Below, one piece after another: positions 32,193 through 44,820 of a stretch of DNA of 64,000 nt. Position 1 is the stretch's first letter. Each line of letters starts with the position of its first letter. The position numbers and the translations under genes were made by a program. The DNA comes from Bryoerythrophyllum caledonicum. Taxonomy: Eukaryota; Streptophyta; Bryopsida; Pottiales; Pottiaceae. Under the pieces are notes generated by a model, which was not told where the DNA came from, searched no databases, and saw only the letters and a program-made list of their open reading frames with translations. The DNA is taken from the NCBI GenBank assembly GCA_963971425.1, contig OZ020518.1, positions 7,171,989-7,235,988 on the forward strand. The letters run 5' to 3'.

Positions 32193-32475
32193 CTACACTA
32201 AAGATGGCATTTAGTGTAATGGTACGAATAGTGTAATTACCCTAGTCACTATTCGTGAACAAGTTAGCAATTAGTGTTAGCCGCCGTTGTCATTTATAAT
32301 AACCCCCAATAATCCACCTACCTTAGTATACTATTTCTAAAACAATTGATAATTAGTTTTGAATCCCAATCAACCACCTACCGTAGCACAAAAATTTGTT
32401 AAGAAGTTCATAAAATAACATTAACCCCCAATCAAACACCTACCAGCCGTCATGTATTTATTCTCCTCGTCTCAT
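32193..32475. repeat. Interspersed repeat, copy 1
   Basis: Shares a patchy match with 55283-55560. Both have cacta(c/t)act(a/g)aagatggc, then taatg(g/a)tacgaat(a/c)gtgta, several aacccccaat(a/c)a(a/c)ccacctacc lines and a gccgtcatg / gccgccatg end. It lies upstream of the pogo-like transposase at 33514, and copy 2 lies in a region with a similar AT-rich tail. It may therefore be the 5' end of that transposon family. Confidence 0.55.
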
Positions 32476-33513
32476 CCTCAACTTCATCCCTTTATCTTCT
32501 CATTTCCAACTCTTCTCATTCTCATTATCTTCCCAACCTTGGTGAATGGCTCTGCATTGCAATTTGTAGTTTATGTGAGGTTAGAATTGTGGAGCTTAGT
32601 TGACTAAAGAAGGTCTAGAGAAGCCATTTAAGCATCTGAAGCATTCATTTGGTGAAGCACATTTTTTTTCTTTGGAATTTGCGTTCCCAATTTTTCTGTG
32701 GGACCTGGATTCACTCCATGCTTGGCAATATACTTCGGACTCATCCAGCCCAGCCGTGAATCCAACCATCTCAGCCACGAATTCAACCACAGGCCGCAAA
32801 TTTAGCCACAGGCCGCGAAATCAGTTTCCCACAATTCCAGCGAATCCAGGGTCAGCCGCGTTAGACCAATAATACCGCATCCGACCAGTAATACCGCACT
32901 TTGATTAGTCTCTGCTGCCATTTGCTTGGTTGCATCAATCAGCAACAGTCAAGCAACTTCCAATCAGCAACAGTTCAGCAACAGTCAAGCTCGAAGCCGC
33001 CATCAGTCAACAGCCGGAAGCTCCAATCAGCGGCCCCGCCTGCCAACCATGTCATCCACATCATCAGCGTCTGACTAGTCAACCGTGGGATCTGCGCAGC
33101 CAGCTACGCCCCTTCACCTAGCTTGGCCCCTAGACACAACCGGGCCCCTATACATAGATATGTATTACGGGCATGAGTAGAAAACATACTTTGATAGAAT
33201 CGAAGATGCTAAAACAAGTTGTCGTTGCTTGCAGAAATAGGGACCGTCCCAACTGAACGCCGATTGCGCTCCTTATAGAAATTTTCCACCATCCAGACCC
33301 ATCAATGCCTACTTGCCTGGATGGTGGAAGACGAGTCCCTTCATGGCCATAGGGGCTTGTATGCCTAGACTCTCAACGCCTTTCTAGAACATTTTAGAGC
33401 GCAGCGTGCCACCAACATTGTCAGGGTAGCACACTGGTGGGCTCCTCAGGAGTCATTATTACCCCCAGTAAATCCCAATTCCACAACGCCAATTTCTTTT
33501 ACGCGGAGTAATT
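32476..33513. other. Non-coding stretch upstream of the pogo-like transposase
   Basis: No coding region is supported. It holds a short CAGCAACAGT direct repeat cluster (about 32938-32990) and a 13-bp perfect hairpin ttccaccatccag / ctggatggtggaa (33284-33296 and 33317-33329) with a 20-base loop. It probably includes the transposon leader. Confidence 0.4.
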
Positions 33514-36500
33514 TTGGCAAGAGAAAACGAGTTCTCACTAAAGCCAAGAGTGGACGGAGGCCAAAGCATCGGAATGGGTCCAAGACTTCTCCAATCATTC
33601 AAGGTGTACAAGAATGCTGGGGTAAAATTTTCTTCCGCTATCCTCATTGAATTAACACTTTCCGTGCTTTTATCACATGATTCACCATATGCCGCTCAAT
33701 CAAGAGACCCTAGAGATGATAGGCTTTTAATCGGAAAAATCAATCACTCATGGATATGTCATTTTATGGATACCAACAATATAGTTTTATTATCACAAAG
33801 AGGTCGTTTAACTTGTAGCCCAGAAAAAGAAACTCAAATTGAGATTAATACGGCTTATCATTTGGGACTTTTGCAACGAGGGTTTCAATTGGGTATATTC
33901 GATGAGAATCTCATTGAAAACCTTGATGAAACACATTTTACCATTAATATGGATAATGGTAAAACTCTAGGTTTCCGTTTAGATACCACGGTAAAGTACG
34001 CGGATGTTGTTGCCGGAGGAGAGACAATAACTATGGTTGTGAGAATCTCGGGGGGACGTAGAGCAATAATAGAAACACCAATGTTAATATTTAGTAATGT
34101 CAATAGTAATTACTCTATTCGTAGTTTAGAAGACTCCATTCTCGGAGTTTGTTACCGTACAGGTCCGCAAGGATGGATGGATCAAGCCATTTTTTTGCAA
34201 TATTTTGAAGAACCTAGGGCATATCAATCGGACATACATAATCGTACAAAATACATTTTTGTAGATAATTGTTTGACCCAGGGTTGTCATAACGGACGGG
34301 TTGAGGTGATCGGACGGGACAACCGGACGAGCGGTCCGGACGGATTGCCAGAAGAGCACCCAGTAATTTTTTGCAAGTAAGAAATTTTTACTGTGATCGC
34401 CACGTCACATACGGACGTGTCACGCCACCGTGGCACTAGGGCGGAGACGTCCCCGCCCCCAAATGGTAGGGGCGGAGACATCACCGCCCCTCCCCGCCCA
34501 ATTTAGGAATCAGGATCTTTGAACGGCCGTATCTCACTCAAAAATAGTCCAAATCAAGCGTGTGATATGTTTTCTGGCATCTACGCAAAATTTGGATGTC
34601 AAATCACACCTCAAACGCTTGATTTGAGCTATTTTTGAGTGAGTTATGCCCATTCAAACATTCTGACTCCAAATTTAGGCGGGGAAGGGGCGGGGACGTT
34701 AGGGGCGGGGACGTCTCCGCCCCTAAATGGTAGGGGCGGAGACGTCCCCGCCCCTAAATGGCAGGGGCGGAGACGTCACCGCCCCTCCCCGCCCAATTTT
34801 GGAATCAGGATCTTTGAGAGGCCATATCTCACTCAAAAATAGTCCAAATCAAGCGTGTGATATGTTTTTTGGCATCTACGCAAAATTTGGATGTCAAATC
34901 ACACCTCAAACGCTTAATTTGGGCTATTTTTGAGTGAGTTATGCCCATTCAAACATTCTAACTCCAAATTTTGGCGGGGAAGGGGCGGGGACGTTAGGGG
35001 CGGGGACGTGAGGGCGAGGACTCAACCCTTTGAAGGTTGTAGAGGAACAAAGTTGGGCAAACTCCATTCTCGCCTTGGCAAAGGCCTTCCTCCTTCCCAT
35101 GCGTTAGAGAAACGATATTTTTAATATAAATTTAGTTTTCCTTTCAACTTCTAGGGAATGACATGATTGCCGTGATGATTGGGGAATACAAAGATCTTGT
35201 CGGAACCAAATATAGCAGCTTTTTCCTCTATTGGACTTGAATTAGGAGAAGAAGAAGAACTACGGTCTTCCAATGGGACCGGCGAAAATGTAGTGTTTGT
35301 TCATTCTCTTCACTAAGCATATGGCCACGGGACATAGGCTAGTGTATAAAGAACTATTTTCCCCTCTCGAGGGTCAACACTTTTCCACACTAAGTGCTTC
35401 TCTACACTAATTGCATTAAAGATAACCAACATGTCATCTCCCCCAAGGGCTTTGTGGGTCCCCATACAACGAGGCCGTGGGATCTTCCACCATAATTGGG
35501 TGGACTATGGTGGTACTTGAATTAGAATGTTGTATTACGCTATAAACAACAATTTTTTTTTTACATTTTCAAAGAAGGTAATATTCTTTGCACAAGTGAA
35601 ACCTCCTTTATTATCGACGGAAAAATACCATTGAGCAATGTAGTTTTAATGTAAAGATGTGTTCTTAAATGACTCATCTTGAGGTCATATTCAAATTTAT
35701 GAAGCATAATGTCGAATCGTCCAATGTCTATATTTCCCTTATGAAACAACCCTTCAACTTTACTTTACAAAGGAATTACTCAACTTAACTTTACAAACGA
35801 ATTTTTTAAACATGCAATGAGAGAGAAATATATATATCCCCAAACATAAGGGCTCATGTAAACTTCTAACCACGGAGGAAATGTACAACTTACCCAACAA
35901 TAAAATGTTGCATGAGTGCCCCACAATAAATACTCCCTTTTCATCCATTGAGAAATAATGAGAACACAAATCAGTATAATCTACCATTCAAATTTTGTAC
36001 CTATTCATTCCATGATATTTTGTTTGTATCAATTACATAGTTCTTTGATATTATATCTATTTATATATTATTTATAACCATATTTCACACTTTTAAAGCA
36101 ATGTATGTTTCATGTACTTTCTTTATAAAATTTATCCTAAGTGAATATATTTGCCCCTATTTCTTTATCGTACGTCGTTTCTACAATTTATGCTAGGGGC
36201 CCCTTCGAGATTACTTTTTTTTCCAACTTCCCCAAAAAGTGTAAACGTGCTCTACTTGGGTTAAAATGTATTTTAACAACAAAGAAAATATATTTTTTGG
36301 AATCTTAGAAGAAGGTAATACGCTTTATATATAAGTATTCTACAATTGAATCCAATGTTAAGAAGGGGCATGGAAAGATAAACCAAAAGGTAAGGAACAT
36401 ACAAATAGTTTGCACGTGTTAGAGGAAATGTAATAGTTTCCATTTCAACATATAGAAATTGACATTCCCAATTTATAAATACGGCATATGTATAGTACAT

Positions 36501-39044
36501 CACAACCTCAAAATTATATTTATTTAGGAAAATAATTTCATGCAAACCATACAAAGTTCTATCGTTATTGTATACAGACATGAATTCAAGAAAGAAGTTA
36601 ATAGTTATGTCCTATATTACTAGAAATTTTACTAGAGCTTCTATTGACATTTATATTTTTTATACATCTATATGTATACTAAAAAATGTTTGGTCCAATG
36701 TCTCTCCCCTACATCCATTGCTTTTACAATAGACATGCTTAATGTGACCTTTTGAGGTGTCACCCTTAGTTGCAAAGCCTTTTGGAGTTTCATCTAACCT
36801 TTGCAAGGTTTAATCAATTTAAAGTTAAATTGACACCATTTAGTAAGAAGTGTTGTGAGGGAACCACTTCGACTTTAGAAAATTGTGGCCTTTAGAGAAT
36901 GTTTTTATTTGCATCATCTTTTTTTATGATTGAATAAAACGATAAATAATCATAACCTCAACAATTTAAAGATAGATATTTCATCGACCCAACGCTTATG
37001 AAGAGTAATTCGTGGATTGATCCAAAGGGGTTGTTACACATTGGACGATTCGACATTATGCTTCATAAATTTGAATATGACCTCAAGATGAGTCATTTAA
37101 GAACACATCTTTACATTAAAACTACATTGCTTAATGGTATTTTTCCGTCGATAATAAAGGAGGTTTCACTTGTGCAAAGAATATTACCTTATTTGAAAAT
37201 ATCAAAAAAAATTTGTTGTTTATAGCATAACACAACATTCTAATTCAAGTACCACCATAGTCCGTCCAATTATGATGGAAGATCCCACGGCCTCGTTGTA
37301 TCGGGATCCACAAAGCCCTTGGGGGAGATGACATGTCGGTTATCTTTAATGCAATTAGTGTAGAGAAGCACTTAGTGTGGAAAAGTGTTAACCTTAGAGA
37401 GAGGAAGTTAGTTCTTTATACACTAGCCTATGTCCCGTGGCCATATGCTTAGTGAAGAGAATGAACGAACACTACATTCACGGCGGTCCCATTGGAAGAC
37501 CGTAGTTCTTCTTCTTCTCCTAATTCAAGTCCAATAGAGGAAAAATGTGCTATATTTGGTTCCGACAAGATCTTTGTATTCCCCAATCATCACGGCAATC
37601 ATGTCATTCCCTAGAAGTTGAAAGGAAAACTAAATTTATATTAAAAATATCGTTTCTCTAACGCATGGGAAGGAGGAAGGCCTTTGCCAAGGCGAGAATG
37701 GAGTTTGCCCAACTTTGTTCCTCTACAACCTTCAAAGGGTTGAGTCCTCGCCCTCACGTCCCCGCCCCTAACGTCCCCGCCCCTTCCCCGCCAAAATTTG
37801 GAGTTAGAATGTTTGAATGGGCATAACTCACTCAAAAATAGCCCAAATTAAGCGTTTGAGGTGTGATTTGACATCCAAATTTTGCGTAGATGCCAAAAAA
37901 CATATCACACGCTTGATTTGGACTATTTTTGAGTGAGATATGGCCTCTCAAAGATCCTGATTCCAAAATTGGGCGGGGAGGGGCGGTGACGTCTCCGCCC
38001 CTGCCATTTAGGGGCGGGGACGTCTCCGCCCCTACCATTTAGGGGCGGAGACGTCCCCGCCCCTAACGTCCCCGCCCCTTCCCCGCCTAAATTTGGAGTC
38101 AGAATGTTTGAATGGGCATAACTCACTCAAAAATAGCTCAAATCAAGCGTTTGAGGTGTGATTTGACATCCAAATTTTGCGTAGATGCCAGAAAACATAT
38201 CACACGCTTAATTTGGACTATTTTTGAGTGAGATATGGCCGTTCAAAGATCCTGATTCCTAAATTGGGCGGGGAGGGGCGGTGACGTCTCCGCCCCTGCT
38301 ATTTGGGGGCGGGGACGTCTCCGCCCCTACCATTTAGGGGCAGTGACGTCCCCGCCTCTACTTATTAGGGGCGGATACATCCTTGCGGCCAATATATTAT
38401 TTTATGTAGTCAATTATTCATTTTTTTAGTTTATATCCTACGTGGCATCACTTTAGTTCATACGTGGCTGCCACGTCGCTTGTTTTTTACCTAGCGGGTA
38501 AGTCAATCCTCAGTTGACTTACTTGGACAGGCGAGAGCTCTACTGGACGGGCGTATTGGACGTCCGTCCAGTATGACAACCCTGGTTTGACCCACAACAT
38601 GACCCCTAGATTAACGGCCATTTTAGCTCAAAAAAGAACCGTATTAAAATACCTACCTCCATGTGCCACTCACCTTTGCCAACTGATGGATACTTTTGTG
38701 ATTTCAAAAATCAAGGACGCGTGGACAAGGCGGTGGGAATTAAAAAAATCGAAGTTCATTCAACAAAACGCTTGGCAAAATAATCCTCGTGGCGATGGTC
38801 AATTTTCCGGTAAACTTTCTAGTCCGTGGAAAAGATTTTTTTTCAATTAGCTGCCGATGCAATTGAAGACGTTAATTGTTTAGTAGAGAACAACAATATG
38901 ACTTATGCTAGAAAATCCATGATTAGATGTAGAATAGCTTTAGGTTTAGATGGTACATGGAGTACTAACCAATTATTTCCACATCTTCAAGATATTATAG
39001 CAAAACACCATCAACTCGTTGAAGGTTTAGAAGTGCCAAATTAG
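33514..39044 (+). pseudogene. Pogo-like (DDE_1) transposase gene split by a hAT-like element
   Basis: Left part (to 34278): a CENP-B-like helix-turn-helix region (INHSWICHFMDTNNIVLLS, SQRGRLTCSPEKE), then the catalytic core with ENLDETHF (first Asp), RISGGRRA and GPQGWMDQA, and VDNC (second Asp). Right part (from 38593): HNMTPRLTAILAQ, KYLPPCATHLCQLMDTF (third Asp), KIKDAWTRRWE. The foldback element 34279-38584 sits between VDNC and HN. Leaving it out with one copy of the 8-bp duplication gives VDNCLTHNMTPRL, the normal motif, so this is a clean insertion. A further frame change lies in the T tract near 38838. Upstream of about 33610 two frames look coding, so the N-terminus is also damaged. 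It would have cut and pasted its own element and is now dead. Confidence 0.8.
34279..38584. mobile_element. Non-autonomous foldback hAT-like element
   Basis: The ends are CAGGGTTGTCATA and its exact inverse, flanked by the 8-bp direct repeat gtttgacc (34271-34278 and 38585-38592). The 8-bp duplication and CAGGG tip are hAT hallmarks. Beyond the 13-bp tips the outer roughly 150-200 bp differ. From about 34437 to 35750 the left arm is then almost exactly the inverse of about 37010-38380, with a loop of about 1.25 kb between. Each arm has two direct copies of a roughly 295-bp unit with GC-rich ends (ggggcggagacgtc) and its own internal stem (ctcactcaaaaatag with its inverse). Open frames in the arms are by-products of the repeats. 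No transposase is present, so it would need one supplied in trans. Confidence 0.85.
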
Positions 39045-40098
39045 CAATAGGCATATTAATGTATATTTATGTATTTTCTTATAATGAACTTCCAATTATT
39101 TTATTTTGAATAATTGTATATATTTTAATATTTATGTATATTTGATGTATATGTAACATATGATTCATGTGTGTTTGATGTATATTTGATGTAAATAAAT
39201 AATTTATCTATATTTCATGAATGTTTAGTTTATATATTTGTATTTGATGAATGTTTCCTAAAAATCTAATGAACATTAAATTCCTATTTACCAATTATTT
39301 AAATATTTTTTGTATGAACATTAAATGAATATTAACTTAAAAATAATATTAAAATAATATTAGAATAATATTAGAATAATATTAGAATAATATTAGAATA
39401 ATATTAGAATAATATTAAAATAATATTAGAATAATATTAAAATAATATTAGAATAATATTAAAATTAATATTAAAATAATATTAAAATAAAATTCATTAT
39501 ATATATTTAATGAATATTTGATATTTAAATAATATGTAATAAATGCTAATTTAATACTTCATAAGTATGTAAATAATATTTAAATATGTAAATGATAATT
39601 TATGAATATTCAATGAATATACAATGAATATTTAATAATAATTCATTAAATTTAATGAATGTTTCATGACTATTTATGAATATTTATGAATATAATTTAT
39701 AAATATGTAATTATTATTATGTTAGTATTTCCTGAATATAAACTGAAAATTTAATGAATATTTGATGAATATTTAATTAATATTTGATTCACAAACACTT
39801 AATATTTAATTAATATTTAAATGATATTCATTTAGTAATTAATATATATTTTATAAATATTTACTTAGTATTTAGTTAATATTTAATTAATACTTAATTG
39901 ATAGTTTATGAATATTTGTGAATATTTAATGAATATAGACTGTATATCATGATTTTTATGAATATTTAAATATTTTAAAAATATAATATAATACTTTTGT
40001 ACATTTGTAAGTTTTGTGAGTATTAAGTTTTTATATATATTCAATTATCATGATCCATGATTATTCAATGTTTGGTTTTTACCAATTTCATTATGCAG
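39045..40098. other. AT-rich degenerate repeat tract
   Basis: Composed of variations on aatatttaatgaatatttgatg, including about ten copies of a 12-base unit ttagaataatat between 39340 and 39490. No coding region. It may be the 3' part of the pogo-like element, since a similar tract follows the related repeat at 55600-56250. Confidence 0.5.
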
Positions 40099-40507
40099 TG
40101 CGCGGTGGCCACGGTGCTGGAAGCCTGGGACGATTCGCACAGGTAAATTTATCCACATTTTCAAGTGTTACTCTGTTTCACCAGCTTTGGGTGCCTTTCA
40201 AAGTGTTCAACTCTTTCACTGATCTTCTTTCTAAGTGATCATTTCTTGGTTCTGAATATCATTTTGATGCAGGAGTCCTCTGGTTGCAAAGCTGATATTC
40301 CTCGACCAGCTTTGCGAGCTCACAGATTATTTGCCCCGGAGCACACTCGAGAGCTACGTCCCGCACACGATCATGCGCTCCATCTACCAGATGTACTACG
40401 AGAGTTCTGTTCCGAGCTTGGTCCACGTGCATCCCTCGACACGGCAGTATTCAGGTTCAGCGCTTGGCAAACGTTTGGATCAACATATCAGACGTTATGG
40501 TTGGTAA
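40099..40507 (+). CDS. Two terminal exons of an unidentified gene
   Basis: Exon 40099-40142 follows ttatgcag. A 130-bp intron with gtaaat...gatgcag ends (40143-40272) comes next, then exon 40273-40507 with stop TAA. The spliced reading is CAVATVLEAWDDSHR, then SPLVAKLIFLDQLCELTDYL and about 60 more residues, ending RLDQHIRRYGW. It is GC-richer than its surroundings and has protein-like composition (helical, charged, amphipathic). I do not recognise the family. Any upstream exon would lie beyond the transposons to the left, so this may be the end of a gene with a transposon-filled intron, or a captured fragment. The intron acceptor, phase and continuous frame are the support. Confidence 0.5.
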
Positions 40508-41237
40508 TGAGCTGGGATACCTTGCATCATGGATAGGACAAGTCTAGATGGAACATTATCCAAGTTAATCTTTCAGTACTAAATTAAAAAGTTCCAGCAC
40601 GCGCAATGTCTACTAGTGCAAAGCTAGTGGCACTCGTGTGCTTTGGAAAGTCGAGACCTGAAAGTCTACTTGATGAGTTGTTTCAAGATATGATCATTTG
40701 AAGCCTCCAGGTGACAATAGATCAATCATCCATCTCGCCACAGTGAGATGTCTCAACTGTCGATAGTAAGTTACACAAGCCCTGATTGAAATACTCTGCA
40801 TTAGCTAATCTTGATGCATAGTCTAGATAGCCTGATTGACTATTCAATTGTACTTCAGTCATAGAAAACTACTCACATTGCCAAGCTTTCAGCACAGACA
40901 TTTTATTGCCCTACAGCAATGAGTTTTTGGCACTGCTATGAGGTGGAAATCTGAACATTGAATTGCAATTTTTTAAACGCTTACAAATGAATGTTTACCT
41001 TAAAATGTTTGTAGTTGGTACCTCGTGATGACTGTGACCTAAGATTTCTCTTAAGCATTTACATAATTCCAGCCTTCACTAGTATTAATAGCCTTCACAA
41101 GGTCTAGACTTGTCCTTTAGGTCCAGTGCTTCCATAATCAAGGAGCATGCATGCGTCTAGTCTAGCACGTTGCTGACACCAATCCTTGCTGAGCATCCAC
41201 AAATTCATCCATGGCGGATATTCATGTAGTATATATG
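40508..41237. other. Probable 3' UTR and intergenic stretch
   Basis: No coding region. The first few hundred bases may be the 3' UTR of the exons ending at 40507. 41229-41237 (gtatatatg) is the left target duplication of the next MITE. Confidence 0.4.
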
Positions 41238-41530
41238 CCCTGACAATAAACCTCGCCCTTGCATTTATGAGCGGCGCGCCCTCCTCCTAGTCCTGCAGGC
41301 CATCCTCTAGGCCTGTTTCCTAATTAAGGGGCCGTGCGGCACTTTTATATAAGAAATTTTGAGTGTATTTTTGGATCAAGAGACCCCAGAAACTTACACT
41401 TTTTTTTTAATTTTTTAATTTTTAGTTTTTTTATCAACAACCTAAAAATAGGTGGATTTTTGCCCCATCAATGGGTACCCGCTTGGGGGCCCGCTAGTCA
41501 TTAATACAAGGGCGAGGTTTATTGTCAGGG
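41238..41530. mobile_element. Mutator-like MITE
   Basis: A 293-bp element whose two ends are perfect 24-bp inverted repeats (ccctgacaataaacctcgcc...). It is flanked by a perfect 9-bp direct repeat gtatatatg (41229-41237 and 41531-41539). A 9-bp duplication is typical of MULEs. The inside is GC-rich on the left, then T-rich, and has no coding region. Confidence 0.85.
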
Positions 41531-41539
41531 GTATATATG

Positions 41540-44500
41540 CCGCATGCCTGGCTTTGATGGCGTGGATCATCGAACTTATCTGTTATAGAATTTTGGATTG
41601 ATATCCGTCAACTTAAACTATATTTAATTTTGAAGTCAATGAATTTGATAGGGAAGACCTTGTAATTCTCCTCAGCTAATCGATCTGCCAATGTGTAGGG
41701 CTAGGCTCAATCCTCATATAAGATGGTTGACTTATATTCATTTTGATCAATATAGATTTGAAGCAATTCTGCTTTCAACTAAAGAAAATGAAATGCATGA
41801 GAATTTACTCTGATACCATGTAGAATTATTATATATTGCATTAATAATGCAATGACGATTTTGTATCATGCTTCCACTAAGAGTCTTATGAGATCGTATT
41901 GAACTTTATCTACAGCGAATCATACGAAGCTATGAACAAACAACTGGAACAAAAACATCTATACTCATCAGTGCAATATGCACGCATCAAACATACTGAT
42001 CACTACACAATGTTCAAGCTAAATCTGATCAAGAACGAGAATTAGGTGCTCCGTAGTCACTCCGCACTAATTCCTGTCACAGCAATGCTATCGCTAGCTC
42101 GCTCAACCTGAACTCTCTTCTCTCAGAGGTAAAAACAACTATGCAAGATAAGGCCGGAGGAATGCTCGTTGATAGAGATATACTCGCGCCCAGAACTACC
42201 TACAATTCAAATTCAAACTAAATCATTGGATGAACGTATTGGATGAACGTATATTCATCACTCCCACTCGGGCATCTATGATTCTAACTAAACGTAAACT
42301 TGATCTCTCTCTTGATCAGAGGTATTCTCCCACTTGTGGAGTTGAATCGTTGAGACAATTTGGTGAAGTCACATTAGGGTTAGAGTCGGAGTAGAAACGG
42401 AGTTAAAAGAATGATCGGTGAGGCTTAGAAGGGATCGAAGACAAACGATAGTCTCTCGAGGGACCGCCTTAGTGAATAAATCAACAAGCTGACTCTTTGT
42501 GTTGACGTAGGAAAGGTCAATCTGTTTGTTGACATATTTCTCCCTCATGAAGTAGTACTTATGTTCTATATGTTTCGTTCGTTTATGATAACGAGGACAC
42601 TTCACCAACTGAATCGCTCCTTGATTGTCCGAGTAGAGAAGAGTTGGAGCTTTTTGAGGAACTCCAAGACTCCGCAGTAGATTGCTGATCCAAAGTAGGT
42701 CTTTAACGGTCTCTGCCATAGCGATAAACTCAGCTTCAACGGTAGATTCGGTTGTGCATCCCTGACGCTTGCTGTACCAATTGATGGCGCCATGACTAAG
42801 TAATAGAACGTAGCCTGTGCGAGACTTTCGATCATCAAGGTCGCTAGTAAAATCAGCGTCACAAAATCCATGAAGGATGAGATGCTGCGGTGATCCATAG
42901 TAATGGATGCCAAATTGTTGAGTGCCCTTCAAATATCTTAGAATGCGCTTAGCGGCAGTCCAATGCTTCAGACGTGGTCTCTCAGTGTAAGCAGCAACCT
43001 TGCTTTAGGCGTAGCAGATATCAAAACGGGTCAAAACCATAGCATACATGATCGAACCAATCATAGCCTTGAAAGGAATTTCCGTGTCAAGGAATGGGTC
43101 ATCGGGGTCATCCCATACCGGGTATAAACGTCCGCTGGAGTCGAAACCGGTTGAGAGTTCTCCTTATTAAAATGTTTCAGAAAATCTTGAATATATCGGG
43201 TTTGATGAATGAAGATTGAACCTATAATGGGGTCCCGTTCAATCTGAAAACCGACATAATAAGCTGCTACGCTCCTTAGAACCTTGAAAACCTCTTCAAG
43301 ATGACGAATTATTTGGTCGAGTAGGTGTTTGTCGGTCGAACAGGCAATTCCATCGTCAACAAAAATATCCACAATAGTATCGATTTCTCTTGCTGAGTTT
43401 AGATGATAGTAAACGCAGGGATCATATTCACTAGGCATTAATTGATGGGTTTTAAGAAACTCATCGAATTTCAGGTTCCATTGACATCCGGACTGTTTTA
43501 AACCATAGAGGCTTTTAACAAGTTTGCAGACAAAGTGAAGCCGAGTAGCGTCCTCATAGCCTTCAGGCTGGCGCATGTAAATATCCTCATCAAGCGTACG
43601 GTGTACCATTTAGATAGGCTGTACCTATATCAAATAGCATAAGATGCATCTGTCGTGCAGCTGCAATTGCAAATATAGTTCGGATGGAGGCATGCTTGAT
43701 TACCGGACTATAAGTTTCTTCATAGTCCACTCCAGCTATCTGACTGTAGCCTTTGGCTACTAATCTTGCTTTATATTTGTCGACCTCTCCTGTTGCTTTG
43801 TACTTCAGTTTGTAAACCCACTTATTTTGAATAATCTTCCGATTAGGAGGTGGGGTTACCAGATCCCAAGTATGGTTCTCTAGTAATGAGTTGAACTCAC
43901 GTTGCATAGCCTCTATCCAGTAATCCGCTTCAGGTGATTTCAGCGCACCTTTATATGACTGCGGTTCTGAATACGAAGTAGCAGAAGCAAGGAGAGCTTC
44001 TGAGGACTTTGGAAATCAAGAGCCTTTTGTATCGCATGTAAGATCCGGTGAGGAGAATACATCTATAATCGGGCGATAGGACTGAGGATCATTGAAGGAT
44101 AAAGAAGTATCTCCTGGAGTGGTATCAAACCGAGGATAGATACGAGGTGGTAGTTGATTTCTCCTGGAGTAGGTTTGTACGTTAGGTGAAATAGGTGGTG
44201 AACCAATAGAAGTATTATCAATGGGCTGAGCCATAGGTTCTGTGAAAGATGAACTGCCACATGATGTAGAAGTATCAATGGTTGCGGCAGAACTGCTAGT
44301 AGACTTATGTCCCACTCCAGATGAAGTATTTGACGAGTCAGTTAAAACTCCCATTGGTGATACATCTGTTGTGTCGTGTGAGTCAATTATAGATTCAAGC
44401 GTATATTCTTCAAAACCAGGAAATAGTGTGAAAGGCGATATGGGCGATGTAGCACATTGAGTAGAAAATAGCTTATGAGAATAAAAGGTTTTCTCATCGA

Positions 44501-44820
44501 AAATGACATCAGATCGCTCAATAACTTTTGTTGTTCCCGGGAGCCAGAAACGCCAAGCTTTACTACTGTCACTGTAACCAATGAACATTGTTCGCTGACC
44601 ATGGGATTGGAACTTGGTGCGAAGAATCTTGTCGATAAAAGGATACGCTATAGTGCCAAATACCCGATAATGGTCCACATTAGGTCTCTGATAATACAGA
44701 AGTTCATAAGGTGTCTTGGAACCAACCTGGGAATTGACCGTTCGGTTGAAAATATACACAGCCGTGTGTATAGACTCCGCCCATAAGGTGAGTGGAAGCT
44801 CTGTCATATGGAGCATACTT
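41540..44820 (-). mobile_element. Decayed Ty1/copia sequences: leader piece, LTR and pol remnant
   Basis: The LTR at 41819-42274 (456 bp, TG/CA ends) has an initiator-Met-type primer site on its left (minus strand TGGTATCAGAG, 41808-41818) with leader-like sequence to about 41600. On its right is a minus-strand pol remnant (42275-44820). The order is thus internal-LTR-internal, as left by tandem copies or recombination. The pol remnant holds the end of integrase (LWAESIHTAVYIFNR, PYELLYYQRP, about 44016-44816), reverse transcriptase (WVYKLKYK, YLNGTP, LYGLKQSG, IFVDDG, about 43061-43907) and RNase H (GFCDADFTSDLDDRKS, EAEFIAMAE, SDNQGAIQL, KHIEHKYY, about 42369-42932). It is an old, incomplete copy with several breaks and no 5' part. 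Confidence 0.85.
41819..42274 (-). repeat. Copia LTR
   Basis: On the plus strand it starts tgtagaattatt and ends cactcgggca. The primer-site complement ctctgatacca directly abuts it at 41808-41818. A purine-rich tract (minus strand) near 42300-42323 lies on the other side. Confidence 0.75.

Noticed and set aside
34639-35124. Open frames rich in Gly and Arg, repeated exactly at 37641-38126 on the other strand
   Set aside because: They are by-products of the GC-rich arms of the foldback element and have no protein features.
41262-41345. Polylinker-like cluster of rare restriction sites (AscI-like, SbfI-like)
   Set aside because: It lies inside a MITE with matching ends and target duplication, so vector contamination is unlikely. 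Chance in a GC-rich stretch.
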